DNA of 9,433 nucleotides from Desulfocapsa sulfexigens (GTDB lineage: Bacteria > Desulfobacterota > Desulfobulbia > Desulfobulbales > Desulfocapsaceae). The stretch spans positions 1-9,433 of the forward strand of contig DQVD01000201.1 in the NCBI GenBank assembly GCA_015661935.1, in the 5' to 3' direction. Below the pieces are notes generated by a model. The model searched no databases, was not told the DNA's origin, and was given only the letters and a program-made list of their open reading frames with translations. Position 1 is the stretch's first letter. The number at the start of each line of letters is the position of its first letter. The position numbers were made by a program, and so were the translations under genes. Positions 1 through 6,471 of the stretch are shown here, piece after piece.

Positions 1-72
1 ATGAACCCGGTTGCAGCGGGATTGGTCTCTACCCCAGCAGAGTATCGATGGAGTAGCGCTCGTGCTCATATT
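1..72 (+). mobile_element. Remnant of a Y1 (IS200-like/REP-associated) transposase gene, C-terminal end
   Basis: The first 24 codons encode the conserved C-terminal motif of Y1 HUH transposases of the REP-associated type. Only this tip lies in the window; the catalytic HUH motif and Tyr would sit upstream and are not visible. The frame continues without a stop into a different protein family, so the normal transposase stop codon has been lost or bypassed. Confidence 0.5.
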
Positions 73-438
73 GAATTTTCCACAATTGGTAAGGCAAGTG
101 ATAAGCAAGGCGATATGATGGCTGGAATGGATGAATCCAAAATGGAAGAAGCCTTTGGCTCCCTTATGCAGGAAGCGGAAGGGATGAATGAGGAAGATCC
201 AAAACAGATGGCAACGCTCATGCGTAAGTTCACTGAAAAAACCGGCATGAATCTCGGTGATACCATGGAAGAGGCCATTTCCAGAATGGAAAAAGGTGAA
301 GACCCGGATCTTATTGAAAAGGAAATGGGGGATCGTTTAGATGGAGACGATCTGTTTTCTTTTGATGGGATGAAACAAAAGGCTCTTTCAGGCGCAAAAC
401 AGGCACCTGATCATGATGAAAAATTGTATAAGTTATAG
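1..438 (+). CDS. Chimeric frame: Y1 transposase C-terminal tip joined to an FmdB-type acidic C-terminal domain (possibly 5'-truncated)
   Basis: The 145-residue frame has two unrelated parts. Residues 1-24 (NPVAAGLV, EYRWSSARAH) match the C-terminal signature of IS200-like/REP-associated Y1 transposases, which usually read NPVxAGLVxxPxxYRWSSxxxH. Residues about 40-145 are acidic and helical (MEEAFGSLMQEAEG, MEKGEDPDLIEKEMGD, ending DEKLYKL). From memory they resemble the region after the zinc ribbon in FmdB-family putative regulators of deltaproteobacteria. No CxxC zinc-ribbon pair is present, so the usual FmdB N-terminus is missing. The ATG lies at the window edge, so the true start may be further upstream and no ribosome site can be judged. 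The gene converges on the response regulator with only 10 bases between the stops. It could be a decayed zinc-ribbon gene hit by a transposase element, or a fortuitous fusion; whether it is expressed cannot be told. Confidence 0.55.
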   Translation: MNPVAAGLVSTPAEYRWSSARAHIEFSTIGKASDKQGDMMAGMDESKMEEAFGSLMQEAEGMNEEDPKQMATLMRKFTEKTGMNLGDTMEEAISRMEKGEDPDLIEKEMGDRLDGDDLFSFDGMKQKALSGAKQAPDHDEKLYKL

Positions 439-448
439 TGAAGTATTA

Positions 449-1783
449 TTACTCAACCTCATATTTTTTTAACTTCTCCCACAGATTTTTCCTGCTTATT
501 CCAAGAAGCTCCGCACTCTTGGTTTTATTCCCGCCACAACAACTCAGTGCTTTCTTCAAACAGGCAAGTTCTGCAACAGCCATATTGTCAGCGAGGTTAA
601 AGCCAACATCTGTATTGAAATCCTGTGCACAGAGTTCAGTCGGTAGGTCATTAGCGTGAATTACCGGGCCATTGCTTAGCACGGAAGCTCGTTCCATAAG
701 GTTATGCAGTTCCCTTGCGTTTCCGGGAAAAGAATAGGCTTTCAGGCAGGTTAAAGCCTCTTGGGATAATGAAAAAGCAGTGCTGTGTGGAGATCTGAAT
801 TCCTTTAAAAAATGAGTGCAGAGATCATAAATGTCATCCTTATGTTCTCTTAATGGCGGCATGGTAATGGGGATTACCTTTAGTCTAAAAAGAAGATCCT
901 GCCTGAATCGTCCTTTCTCAACCTCTTTTTGAAGATCTTTTGCTGTACAGGCAAGAACCCGAACGTTGACACTGATTGTTTTGCTTCCTCCAACCCGTTC
1001 AAATTCGCCTTCCTGTAAAACCCGTAGGAGTTTAGCTTGCAGGGGGACAGGCAGATCACCTAGTTCATCGAGCAGCAAAGTTCCATTGTCTGCAAGTTCG
1101 AATTTCCCTTTCCGTTTTTTATCAGCTCCGGTAAAAGCACCTCGCTCATGACCAAACATCTCCGATTCCATAAGTCCTTCAGGGATGGCTGCACAATTAA
1201 TGGAGATAAAAGCCTTGTCACTACGAAGGCTTGCCTTGTGGATCGCTCGAGCGGCAAGTTCTTTTCCTGTACCGGACTCTCCAGTGATAAGGATGGTGGC
1301 ATTGGTCGGTGCTGCCTGATCAATTATGGAATATACTTGCTGCATTTCCGGGCTGTTGCCTATGAGATTGTGTTCTCTATCATGGCAGCTTTCCTGAAGG
1401 GTGGCAACCTGGTCTTTCACTCTTTGAAAATCAAGCAGCCTGTTGCAGCGGATGATAAGATCATCCATGTCAAAAGGTTTCAGGATATAGTCTGATGCAC
1501 CTTTTCGAAGACAATCGAGTGCATCATTGACGGATCCATAAGCAGTCATGATGATGACGTCAGTTTCCGGAGAATGCTCTTTTATTTTTTCAAGAAGTTT
1601 CAGGCCATCCATCCCAGGCATACGAATATCTGAAATAACAAGATGGTAATCATTTTTTTCTATCATCTTAACGCCGTCCAGACCGTTTTCGACCTCATCA
1701 ACCTGCCAGTCAAATTGTTTCAACCTGTCAGAGACAGAAATGCGCATTATTTCGTCATCTTCAGCAAGAAGTATTCTTACCAT
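449..1783 (-). CDS. Sigma-54-dependent response regulator, NtrC family (receiver, AAA+, Fis-type HTH)
   Basis: This is a complete 444-residue enhancer-binding activator. The receiver domain spans about 1-120: acidic pocket E8/D9/D10, phospho-acceptor D52 in VISDIRMPGMDG, T80 and K102 (LKPF). The AAA+ domain spans about 140-375: Walker A GESGTGKE (168-175), the sigma-54-contacting GAFTGA loop (215-220), Walker B LLLDE (236-240) and an arginine-finger region around GRFRQDLLFR (291-300). A Fis-type helix-turn-helix lies at about 405-442 (NKTKSAELLGISRKNLWEKL). All key residues are intact, so it should be a working phosphorylation-controlled activator. It begins 6 bases after the kinase stop; a GGAG lies inside the end of the kinase gene, so the pair is probably co-transcribed and translationally coupled. 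Its likely targets are the 16-base dyads upstream of the cytochrome operon (inference). The cognate signal is not shown by this protein. Confidence 0.96.
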   Translation of the reverse strand: MVRILLAEDDEIMRISVSDRLKQFDWQVDEVENGLDGVKMIEKNDYHLVISDIRMPGMDGLKLLEKIKEHSPETDVIIMTAYGSVNDALDCLRKGASDYILKPFDMDDLIIRCNRLLDFQRVKDQVATLQESCHDREHNLIGNSPEMQQVYSIIDQAAPTNATILITGESGTGKELAARAIHKASLRSDKAFISINCAAIPEGLMESEMFGHERGAFTGADKKRKGKFELADNGTLLLDELGDLPVPLQAKLLRVLQEGEFERVGGSKTISVNVRVLACTAKDLQKEVEKGRFRQDLLFRLKVIPITMPPLREHKDDIYDLCTHFLKEFRSPHSTAFSLSQEALTCLKAYSFPGNARELHNLMERASVLSNGPVIHANDLPTELCAQDFNTDVGFNLADNMAVAELACLKKALSCCGGNKTKSAELLGISRKNLWEKLKKYEVE

Positions 1784-1789
1784 GTTAGA

Positions 1790-3391
1790 TTATTTCTCCA
1801 TCATGTGTTCTGGATGCACAGGGATTGTAACTATAAATTGTGTTCCTACTCCCAGTTCTGTCTCAACATCAATTGTTCCATTCATCTTGCCAATGAGGGA
1901 GTAGGTAACCGATAGTCCAAGGCCGGTTCCAATACCAACGTCTTTAGTTGTGAAAAAAGGATCAAAAATATGACTAAGTATATCCTTAGCAATCCCCGTG
2001 CCTGTATCTTCAAAAGTGAACTGGAGCTGTTGGTGAATCATTTCAGATTTAATGGTGAGCGTGCCTCCTTCCGGCATAGCCTGAATTGCATTGAGGCCAA
2101 GGTTTACAAAGATCTGTTTTAAAGCTTCTGCGTCTGCATAACATTCATCTGCAATGGTATTTTCCTGTATTATTTGGATACCTTTTAGTTTGTATGATAG
2201 TAGTTCCAGGCATTCGCTGAGTAGTGTTCCCACATCAATTTTCCGCAGTTGCAGGGGTTCCTGTCTGCCGAAATTCAAAAGCTGGAGCATGATATGCTCA
2301 ATTCGTTTCATCCCTTTGTCGAGTAGGGGAAGATAGCGCTCGCGCATCTCATGATCGTCCGGATTTTCTCTCATGGATTTGACACAGTTAAGCATTCCGC
2401 CAAGAGGATTGTTTACCTCATGAGCGATACCAGCCGAGAGGACTCCCATGGAGGCCATTTTTTCATTAAACAGCGTTTGCTGTCGGGTTTTATCAAGTTC
2501 TGTCTGGTACCCAACGAGTCGATCACAGAGGCTTGAAAACTGCTCACCAAGGTCACCTATTTCATCATTTCCGTAGGGGAGGAGCAATTGATCAGGTTCT
2601 TTTTCTGGAAAGGAATTCATTGCGCCTGAGAGTTTGTTCAGCCTGCTTACTACAAGGGTGTTGAACATGATAAGCAGGGTAATGGAAACCAGTACAAAAC
2701 TGACAAGACCTATAAATAAAAGAGACCTGTTATTGGCACGAATCTTTTCATCTGCCCATGCAATTGGAATGGTAATTGATAATGCACCCCTGATATCACC
2801 CCGGATGTAACCATGACGGGCATGGCAGCCAAGGCAGGAATCTTTTACCTCAAGTGGTGCGACATAGCGAACAACTCTGCCTTCAGGGGTATCGTTGATT
2901 GCAATGGATTCTACAGTGCCATGCTTAAAATCAATCATACAGAGCTTTTCAAAATCATCTGGAAAATTAGCAGGATTTATAGGCTGAAGACTGGTGACAC
3001 GAAAACTGCCAAGTCCTTTATTTTGAGAGTACTCAGAAAGCTCTCTGGTTACCATTGCAGGATTGCGCATCACATATTCACTGCCATTCTGATCCCAGAT
3101 GCTAGGCATGTCAAGATAGGGGTTACTGTCTACGCTTTCCTGACTGATAACAAAGAGGCCGTTATGTTCAGAAACCCATTGGAGAGTAATTAGAATCTGG
3201 TTGTGGAGCATCCGTGCCTGCTGCTGAGCCTGAAGAATAATCAGTTCATTGTCAACCATGGATGTTCTGTACAGGAACACCGTATATGAAACAGAGATAA
3301 TGGCGCCGATGGCTACAATAAACTTTCCGCGGAGTGAAAATTTAGATTCCAGCCAAATGTAAAACTGTCTGAAATAAGATACTTTTTTCAT
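1790..3391 (-). CDS. Membrane sensor histidine kinase with periplasmic heme-c (Tll0287-like/DUF3365) domain
   Basis: This 533-residue kinase has a membrane segment at about 23-41, a periplasmic domain at about 45-220, a second membrane segment at about 222-245, a HAMP linker at about 246-299 and a catalytic core. The periplasmic part carries the pattern of the Tll0287-like fold (WVSEHNGLFV, NPYL, NPAMVTRELSE, FRVTSLQPINP) and ends with one c-heme motif, CLGCH (186-190). The core has the phospho-acceptor H324 in GIAHEVNNPLGG, N-box N434 (NLGLNAIQAM), G1 DTGTGI (462-467), F-box FDPFF (476-480) and G2 GIGTGLGL. It should autophosphorylate in response to heme redox state or a heme ligand; which one is not evident. 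The ATG is preceded by GGGTAAGG; the only nearby alternative ATG hits a stop at once. It is divergent from the cytochrome operon and is followed directly by the regulator gene. Confidence 0.95.
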   Translation of the reverse strand: MKKVSYFRQFYIWLESKFSLRGKFIVAIGAIISVSYTVFLYRTSMVDNELIILQAQQQARMLHNQILITLQWVSEHNGLFVISQESVDSNPYLDMPSIWDQNGSEYVMRNPAMVTRELSEYSQNKGLGSFRVTSLQPINPANFPDDFEKLCMIDFKHGTVESIAINDTPEGRVVRYVAPLEVKDSCLGCHARHGYIRGDIRGALSITIPIAWADEKIRANNRSLLFIGLVSFVLVSITLLIMFNTLVVSRLNKLSGAMNSFPEKEPDQLLLPYGNDEIGDLGEQFSSLCDRLVGYQTELDKTRQQTLFNEKMASMGVLSAGIAHEVNNPLGGMLNCVKSMRENPDDHEMRERYLPLLDKGMKRIEHIMLQLLNFGRQEPLQLRKIDVGTLLSECLELLSYKLKGIQIIQENTIADECYADAEALKQIFVNLGLNAIQAMPEGGTLTIKSEMIHQQLQFTFEDTGTGIAKDILSHIFDPFFTTKDVGIGTGLGLSVTYSLIGKMNGTIDVETELGVGTQFIVTIPVHPEHMMEK

Positions 3392-3438
3392 GCCTTACCC
3401 ATAAAAATAATATGATAATTTTTCCTGTTTGGTTTCTT

Positions 3439-3454
3439 GCTACCAAAAAGTAAC
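3439..3454. promoter_or_regulatory. Operator-like dyad, copy 1 (kinase-proximal)
   Basis: GCTACCAAAAAGTAAC fits the dyad G-N-TACC-N4-(G/A)GTA-N-C shared with two other copies in this intergenic region. It lies 48 bases upstream of the kinase start and about 205 bases upstream of the predicted sigma-54 start site. It is the weakest copy (A for G in the right half) and could serve feedback on the kinase/regulator operon. Confidence 0.45.
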
Positions 3455-3525
3455 ATTTTTTTATCATGCTGTCGAATAACCTAACAAATTAGCTATTTAG
3501 TTTTATGATAGCTTACAATGGCAAC

Positions 3526-3541
3526 GTTACCATATGGTATC
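3526..3541. promoter_or_regulatory. Operator-like dyad, copy 2 (putative enhancer site)
   Basis: GTTACCATATGGTATC contains a perfect 12-base palindrome (TACCATATGGTA). Its centre is 32 bases, about three helical turns, from copy 3 and about 118 bases upstream of the predicted sigma-54 transcription start. This is the usual place and phasing for tandem sites of NtrC-type activators. Confidence 0.65.
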
Positions 3542-3557
3542 ATCTGGCGTGTTGCTT

Positions 3558-3573
3558 GTTACCACAGGGTATC
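3558..3573. promoter_or_regulatory. Operator-like dyad, copy 3 (putative enhancer site)
   Basis: GTTACCACAGGGTATC matches copy 2 in both half-sites and differs from it at only two bases of the 4-base spacer. Its centre is about 86 bases upstream of the predicted start site. The likely binder is the NtrC-family regulator encoded at 449-1783 (inference). Confidence 0.65.
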
Positions 3574-3625
3574 GTTTCCTTGAAAGAAGAAATCTAAATG
3601 CCCGATGTTACAGAGCCTGTAGTTT

Positions 3626-3641
3626 TGGAACACAATTTGCT
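3626..3641 (+). promoter_or_regulatory. Sigma-54 (-24/-12) promoter of the cytochrome/HAO operon
   Basis: TGGAACACAATTTGCT matches the consensus TGGCACGNNNNTTGCW at all but two defined positions. It has the invariant GG (3627-3628) and GC (3639-3640) separated by exactly 10 bases. The predicted start is about 3651-3652, giving an untranslated leader of about 110 bases before the first structural gene. The neighbouring sigma-54 activator and the upstream dyads support the assignment. Confidence 0.8.
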
Positions 3642-3665
3642 ATTAATATTAGATTATATTTACGT

Positions 3666-3695
3666 TTGACTTTCTAAATATTTAAACGATAGATT
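3666..3695 (+). promoter_or_regulatory. Possible sigma-70-type promoter
   Basis: TTGACT (3666-3671) and TAGATT (3690-3695) lie 18 bases apart, within the leader downstream of the sigma-54 site. The match is fair (5 of 6 and 4 of 6), but the region is AT-rich, so chance is likely. It could give basal expression of the operon. Confidence 0.2.
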
Positions 3696-3738
3696 TTGTG
3701 AAGTTCGTTTGTATGTTTTCGGGAAGGAGAGTCAAAAG

Positions 3739-3762
3739 ATGAATAACCAAGGGGAGGTCTAG
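3739..3762 (+). CDS. Seven-codon leader frame (MNNQGEV) abutting the operon's first gene
   Basis: An ATG with its own purine-rich ribosome site (GGGAAGGAG, 3721-3729) opens a frame of seven codons ending in TAG at 3760-3762. The next codon, GTG at 3763, starts the tetraheme cytochrome in the same frame. The ribosome site of the cytochrome (GGGGAGG, 3751-3757) lies inside this mini-frame. It may couple translation, or be the relic of an original ATG start interrupted by an amber codon. No coding evidence is possible at this length. Confidence 0.35.
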   Translation: MNNQGEV

Positions 3763-4317
3763 GTGGAGAAGAAGTATAAATCAGCGTATTACAGCCATGT
3801 GATTAAAATCGCTTTGATTTTAATCATTGGAGGCGTTCTTGCTGTTTGGGCACGTGGTTTATTTTTGCCCGACACAATGGGACAGTACGGTCATTATCGT
3901 GGAAGCGATCTTGAGGATCAGCGAAATGTTGAGGTGAGAAATCATACCAACGAATCCTGTTACGAGTGCCACCGTCCAATCAGGCTTGTTCATAAGGCTG
4001 GCGTCCATAAAACTGTGTCCTGTGAATTTTGCCATGGTCCTTATGCGGATCATATAACAGATGGTAAATATGTCGCAAAGATGCCAGTAAAAAGAGATAT
4101 GGAGATCAAAACGCTTTGCCTCCGTTGTCATAATGAAATTATTCGGGCTCGTCCTGAAGAATCCATTAAGGTTGTAGCCATGCCTCTGCATCTTGAGGAA
4201 AAAAAGGTGAATGTTGAACATAACTGTAATCAGTGTCATATGGTTCATGATCCATTGCTTTGGGTAAAAGCCGCCTACGACATGATGGGGTTGGAGATGA
4301 AGGGGGATAAGAAGTAA
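3763..4317 (+). CDS. Membrane-anchored periplasmic tetraheme c-type cytochrome
   Basis: This 184-residue protein has an uncleaved N-terminal membrane anchor (about 12-35) and a periplasmic domain with four c-heme motifs: CYECH (66-70), CEFCH (87-91), CLRCH (119-123) and CNQCH (155-159). Extra His residues (H61, H77, H82, H97, H143, H153, H162) could serve as sixth ligands. It is shorter than a full NapC/NrfH scaffold and lacks obvious NapC features. Its arrangement with an Fe-S and an NrfD subunit resembles the tetraheme subunit of Geobacter Cbc-type or Qrc-like quinone complexes. It probably carries electrons between the Fe-S/NrfD module and the octaheme enzyme. The start is taken as GTG with GGGGAGG five bases upstream; no in-frame ATG lies closer. 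The stop overlaps the next start by one base (TAATG), so translation is probably coupled. Confidence 0.88.
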   Translation: MEKKYKSAYYSHVIKIALILIIGGVLAVWARGLFLPDTMGQYGHYRGSDLEDQRNVEVRNHTNESCYECHRPIRLVHKAGVHKTVSCEFCHGPYADHITDGKYVAKMPVKRDMEIKTLCLRCHNEIIRARPEESIKVVAMPLHLEEKKVNVEHNCNQCHMVHDPLLWVKAAYDMMGLEMKGDKK

Positions 4318-5138
4318 TGAAAGAGATTGTTGATATTGTCGATATTAAGAAAGAAATAAAGAAAGATCGTCGTGCCTTCATCAAGAATGTCCTTAGTGGA
4401 ACCATTGCAGGTTCTCTTCTTATGGTGATTCCTGCTGGAGCTGCACTTGACCAGCGTCTGCCCGAACAGCTTCCTGGTATGAGAGGAAACGATTCGCCGT
4501 TTACTGAAAAGAAATTTGCTTTCATTGTGGATGTAACAGCCTGTATTGGTTGCGGTTCCTGCTGTGTGGCAGATAAAAATGAGTATAATGTTCCTGACGG
4601 GAACTATCGTACCTGGGTTGAACGCTATATCATTGATGACCATGATGAAGTGTTTGTCGATTCTCCCAATGGTGGGCTTGACGGGTACACAAAGCCAAGA
4701 AAAGATATTCCTAATCCGGTTCGGGATACCTTCTTCGTTCCCAAGCTTTGTAATATGTGTGAGAAGCCATCTTGTGTTCAGGTTTGCCCGGTTGGCGCAA
4801 CATATAAGACAGAAGATGGCTTTATTCTGGTTGATAAGAAGCGTTGTGTCGGTTGTGGATACTGTATCCAGGCCTGCCCCTATTCGGTGCGCTTTTTGAA
4901 TCCGGTGAGCAGAACCGCTGAAAAATGCACATGGTGCTATCATCGTGTACGTGAGGGATTGTTACCGGCGTGTGTCAATGTTTGTCCTACACATGCCAGA
5001 AAGTTTGGTGATTTGAACGATAAAAAGTCTGAAGTGTACAAGATTTTACGTGAACCCCATGTGATCTCAGTACTTAAACCTGATATGGGAAACCAACCAG
5101 CACTTCATTACCTTGGACTTAGAAGGGAGGTGGTCTAA
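4317..5138 (+). CDS. Tat-exported NrfC/PsrB-like four-cluster ferredoxin subunit
   Basis: This 273-residue protein starts with a Tat signal: twin arginines R18-R19 in DRRAFIK, then a hydrophobic stretch to about residue 43. The body follows the PsrB/NrfC pattern of four cysteine motifs: C76-C79-C82 with C83; C145-C148-C153-C157; C177-C180-C183-C187; C204-C207-C219-C223. The first motif is unusual: the position that normally holds its fourth Cys is Asp86 (codon GAT), and an extra Cys83 follows Cys82. Fifteen of the sixteen expected ligands are therefore Cys. The protein should sit on the periplasmic face of the NrfD subunit and relay electrons between quinol chemistry and the cytochromes. Upstream and downstream genes overlap by one base each (TAATG), and a strong GGGAGG precedes the next gene, which points to a stoichiometric complex. 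Confidence 0.92.
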   Translation: MKEIVDIVDIKKEIKKDRRAFIKNVLSGTIAGSLLMVIPAGAALDQRLPEQLPGMRGNDSPFTEKKFAFIVDVTACIGCGSCCVADKNEYNVPDGNYRTWVERYIIDDHDEVFVDSPNGGLDGYTKPRKDIPNPVRDTFFVPKLCNMCEKPSCVQVCPVGATYKTEDGFILVDKKRCVGCGYCIQACPYSVRFLNPVSRTAEKCTWCYHRVREGLLPACVNVCPTHARKFGDLNDKKSEVYKILREPHVISVLKPDMGNQPALHYLGLRREVV

Positions 5139-6331
5139 TGAGCGTAGCAGCCCATGGCGAGACTATCGCCGCAGTTTCAAATTATATCTTTCCAAACGAT
5201 CTTCATGTTCACTGGAGCCTGATGATTGTACTGTATCCTTATATTACAGGTCTTGTTGCAGGAGCGTTTATTGTTTCGTCCCTGTATCATGTGTTTCACA
5301 TTAAGTCCTTGAAACCAGTTGCCAGATTTTCGCTTCTCTTTGCACTGGCTTTTCTAATTTGTGCAACATGGCCACTGCTTAACCATCTTGGACGGCCTGA
5401 ACGGGCATTGTCAATGATGCTTACTCCAAATCCAACATCTGCCATGGCAGGTTTTGGCTATATTTATTCGGCCTATTTTATCGTGCTCCTGCTTGAAATT
5501 ATCTTTATTTTTAGACCTGTTGTTGTGGCCCTGGGGCAGAAGGCAACAGGGGGTATGAAGGCCCTGTATAGTGTGCTTGCAATTGGAAGTGATAATGTGT
5601 CTGCGAAAGCTATGAAGCTTGATCATAAGATCATTGCTTTTCTTGCAGCCATTGGTATTCCCATGGCGTGCTTTCTTCATGGCTATGTTGGCTTTATTTT
5701 TGGTGGCATTAAAGCAAATCCTCTCTGGGCAACACCACTTATGCCCCTTATTTTTCTTCTTTCCGCCTGTGTCTCAGGTATTGCAGGGATCATCGTTACG
5801 TATATCCTGATCATGAAGGTTTCAGGAAAAGAGATTGATGTGGAATGTGTACAGACCCTTATAAAGTTCCTCTGGGGATTCTTTATCCTTGATTTTACTT
5901 TTGAAATGCTTGAGCTTTTTTCTCATTTCTACATGGCTACTCATCATTGGCATACTCTGGACGCTCTATACTCGGGCCCACTGTTTAATACTTTCTGGGT
6001 CGCCCAGGTTGGAATCTTCTCTGTTATTCCTTTTTTCCTTCTTATGTTCATGAGTCTTATTCGTTTCAAAGATGGGCTCCTGCTCTTCTTTGCACCTATT
6101 GTTTCAATCATGATTCTGCTTCAGGTACTACTCATGCGTTGGAACGTAGTTATTGGTGGACAGTTGATGTCTAAAAGTGAACGAGGTGCCACTACTTTTC
6201 ATCCAATGTGGCTTGAGAAAGAAGGAATTTTACCTGCAATCATAATAATGGTTGCTCCTGTTGTTATTCTCTGGCTTATCGGTAAAATCCTGCCATTCTG
6301 GATGGATGATGATGGGATTGAAGCAGCATAG
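5138..6331 (+). CDS. nrfD: NrfD/PsrC-family integral membrane quinol-interacting subunit
   Basis: This 397-residue, very hydrophobic protein has about nine or ten membrane segments (roughly 28-50, 63-83, 106-127, 163-189, 199-226, 243-264, 284-308, 312-334 and 364-386). It carries family signatures: HLGRPERA (83-90) after the second segment and RWNVVIGGQ (334-342) near the C-terminal end. NrfD/PsrC proteins bind menaquinone/menaquinol on the periplasmic side and exchange electrons with a ferredoxin-like partner; they have no cofactor of their own. The partner here is encoded directly upstream and overlaps by one base. With the tetraheme cytochrome this makes a three-subunit quinone module, in layout like the Geobacter Cbc gene sets. 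A clear GGGAGG lies just upstream of the ATG. The symbol denotes the family, not proven orthology to E. coli nrfD. Confidence 0.92.
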   Translation: MSVAAHGETIAAVSNYIFPNDLHVHWSLMIVLYPYITGLVAGAFIVSSLYHVFHIKSLKPVARFSLLFALAFLICATWPLLNHLGRPERALSMMLTPNPTSAMAGFGYIYSAYFIVLLLEIIFIFRPVVVALGQKATGGMKALYSVLAIGSDNVSAKAMKLDHKIIAFLAAIGIPMACFLHGYVGFIFGGIKANPLWATPLMPLIFLLSACVSGIAGIIVTYILIMKVSGKEIDVECVQTLIKFLWGFFILDFTFEMLELFSHFYMATHHWHTLDALYSGPLFNTFWVAQVGIFSVIPFFLLMFMSLIRFKDGLLLFFAPIVSIMILLQVLLMRWNVVIGGQLMSKSERGATTFHPMWLEKEGILPAIIIMVAPVVILWLIGKILPFWMDDDGIEAA

Positions 6332-6353
6332 AATATAGCTGCTATAAAAGTAT

Positions 6354-6391
6354 GTTCTTCAGGTAGTCTGTATACAGAGTATTTGAAGAGC
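6354..6391 (+). other. Strong RNA hairpin between the nrfD-like and HAO genes
   Basis: Left arm GTTCTTCAGGTAGTCTG (6354-6370) and right arm CAGAGTATTTGAAGAGC (6375-6391) pair at 16 of 17 positions (three G-U pairs, one G-G mismatch) around a TATA tetraloop. No run of T follows, so it is not a typical terminator. It lies in the only large gap of the operon (6332-6471). It may be a processing or stability element that sets the octaheme enzyme's mRNA level apart from that of the membrane module (inference). Confidence 0.6.
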
Positions 6392-6471
6392 AAAGAAGTG
6401 TTTTAAAAACAAGTTTTGTGAAAGCCGGACTAACCGGTTAATTATTAATTTCCTATGGGAGGAAAGAAAAT

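Noticed and set aside
439..448. Terminator between the convergent genes at 438 and 449
   Set aside because: Only 10 bases separate the stops, and no GC-rich stem with a T tract was found on either strand nearby.
3545..3560. TGGCGTGTTGCTTGTT as an alternative -24/-12 promoter
   Set aside because: It has GG but GT instead of GC at -12 and overlaps dyad copy 3. The site at 3626-3641 keeps both invariant pairs and fits the spacing from the dyads better.
3570..3582. IHF-like site (TATCGTTTCCTTG) between the enhancer dyads and the promoter
   Set aside because: Position is sensible for DNA bending, but two core bases differ from the consensus and the site overlaps dyad copy 3; too degenerate to call.
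4275..4943. Minus-strand open frame (222 codons) opposite the tetraheme and Fe-S genes
   Set aside because: It is antisense to well-supported cytochrome and ferredoxin genes and has no domain signature; a shadow frame.
6416..6444. TTGTGA - 17 bases - TAATTA as a separate promoter for the octaheme gene
   Set aside because: The -10 match is poor (2 of 6) in an AT-rich stretch; not enough to claim a promoter.
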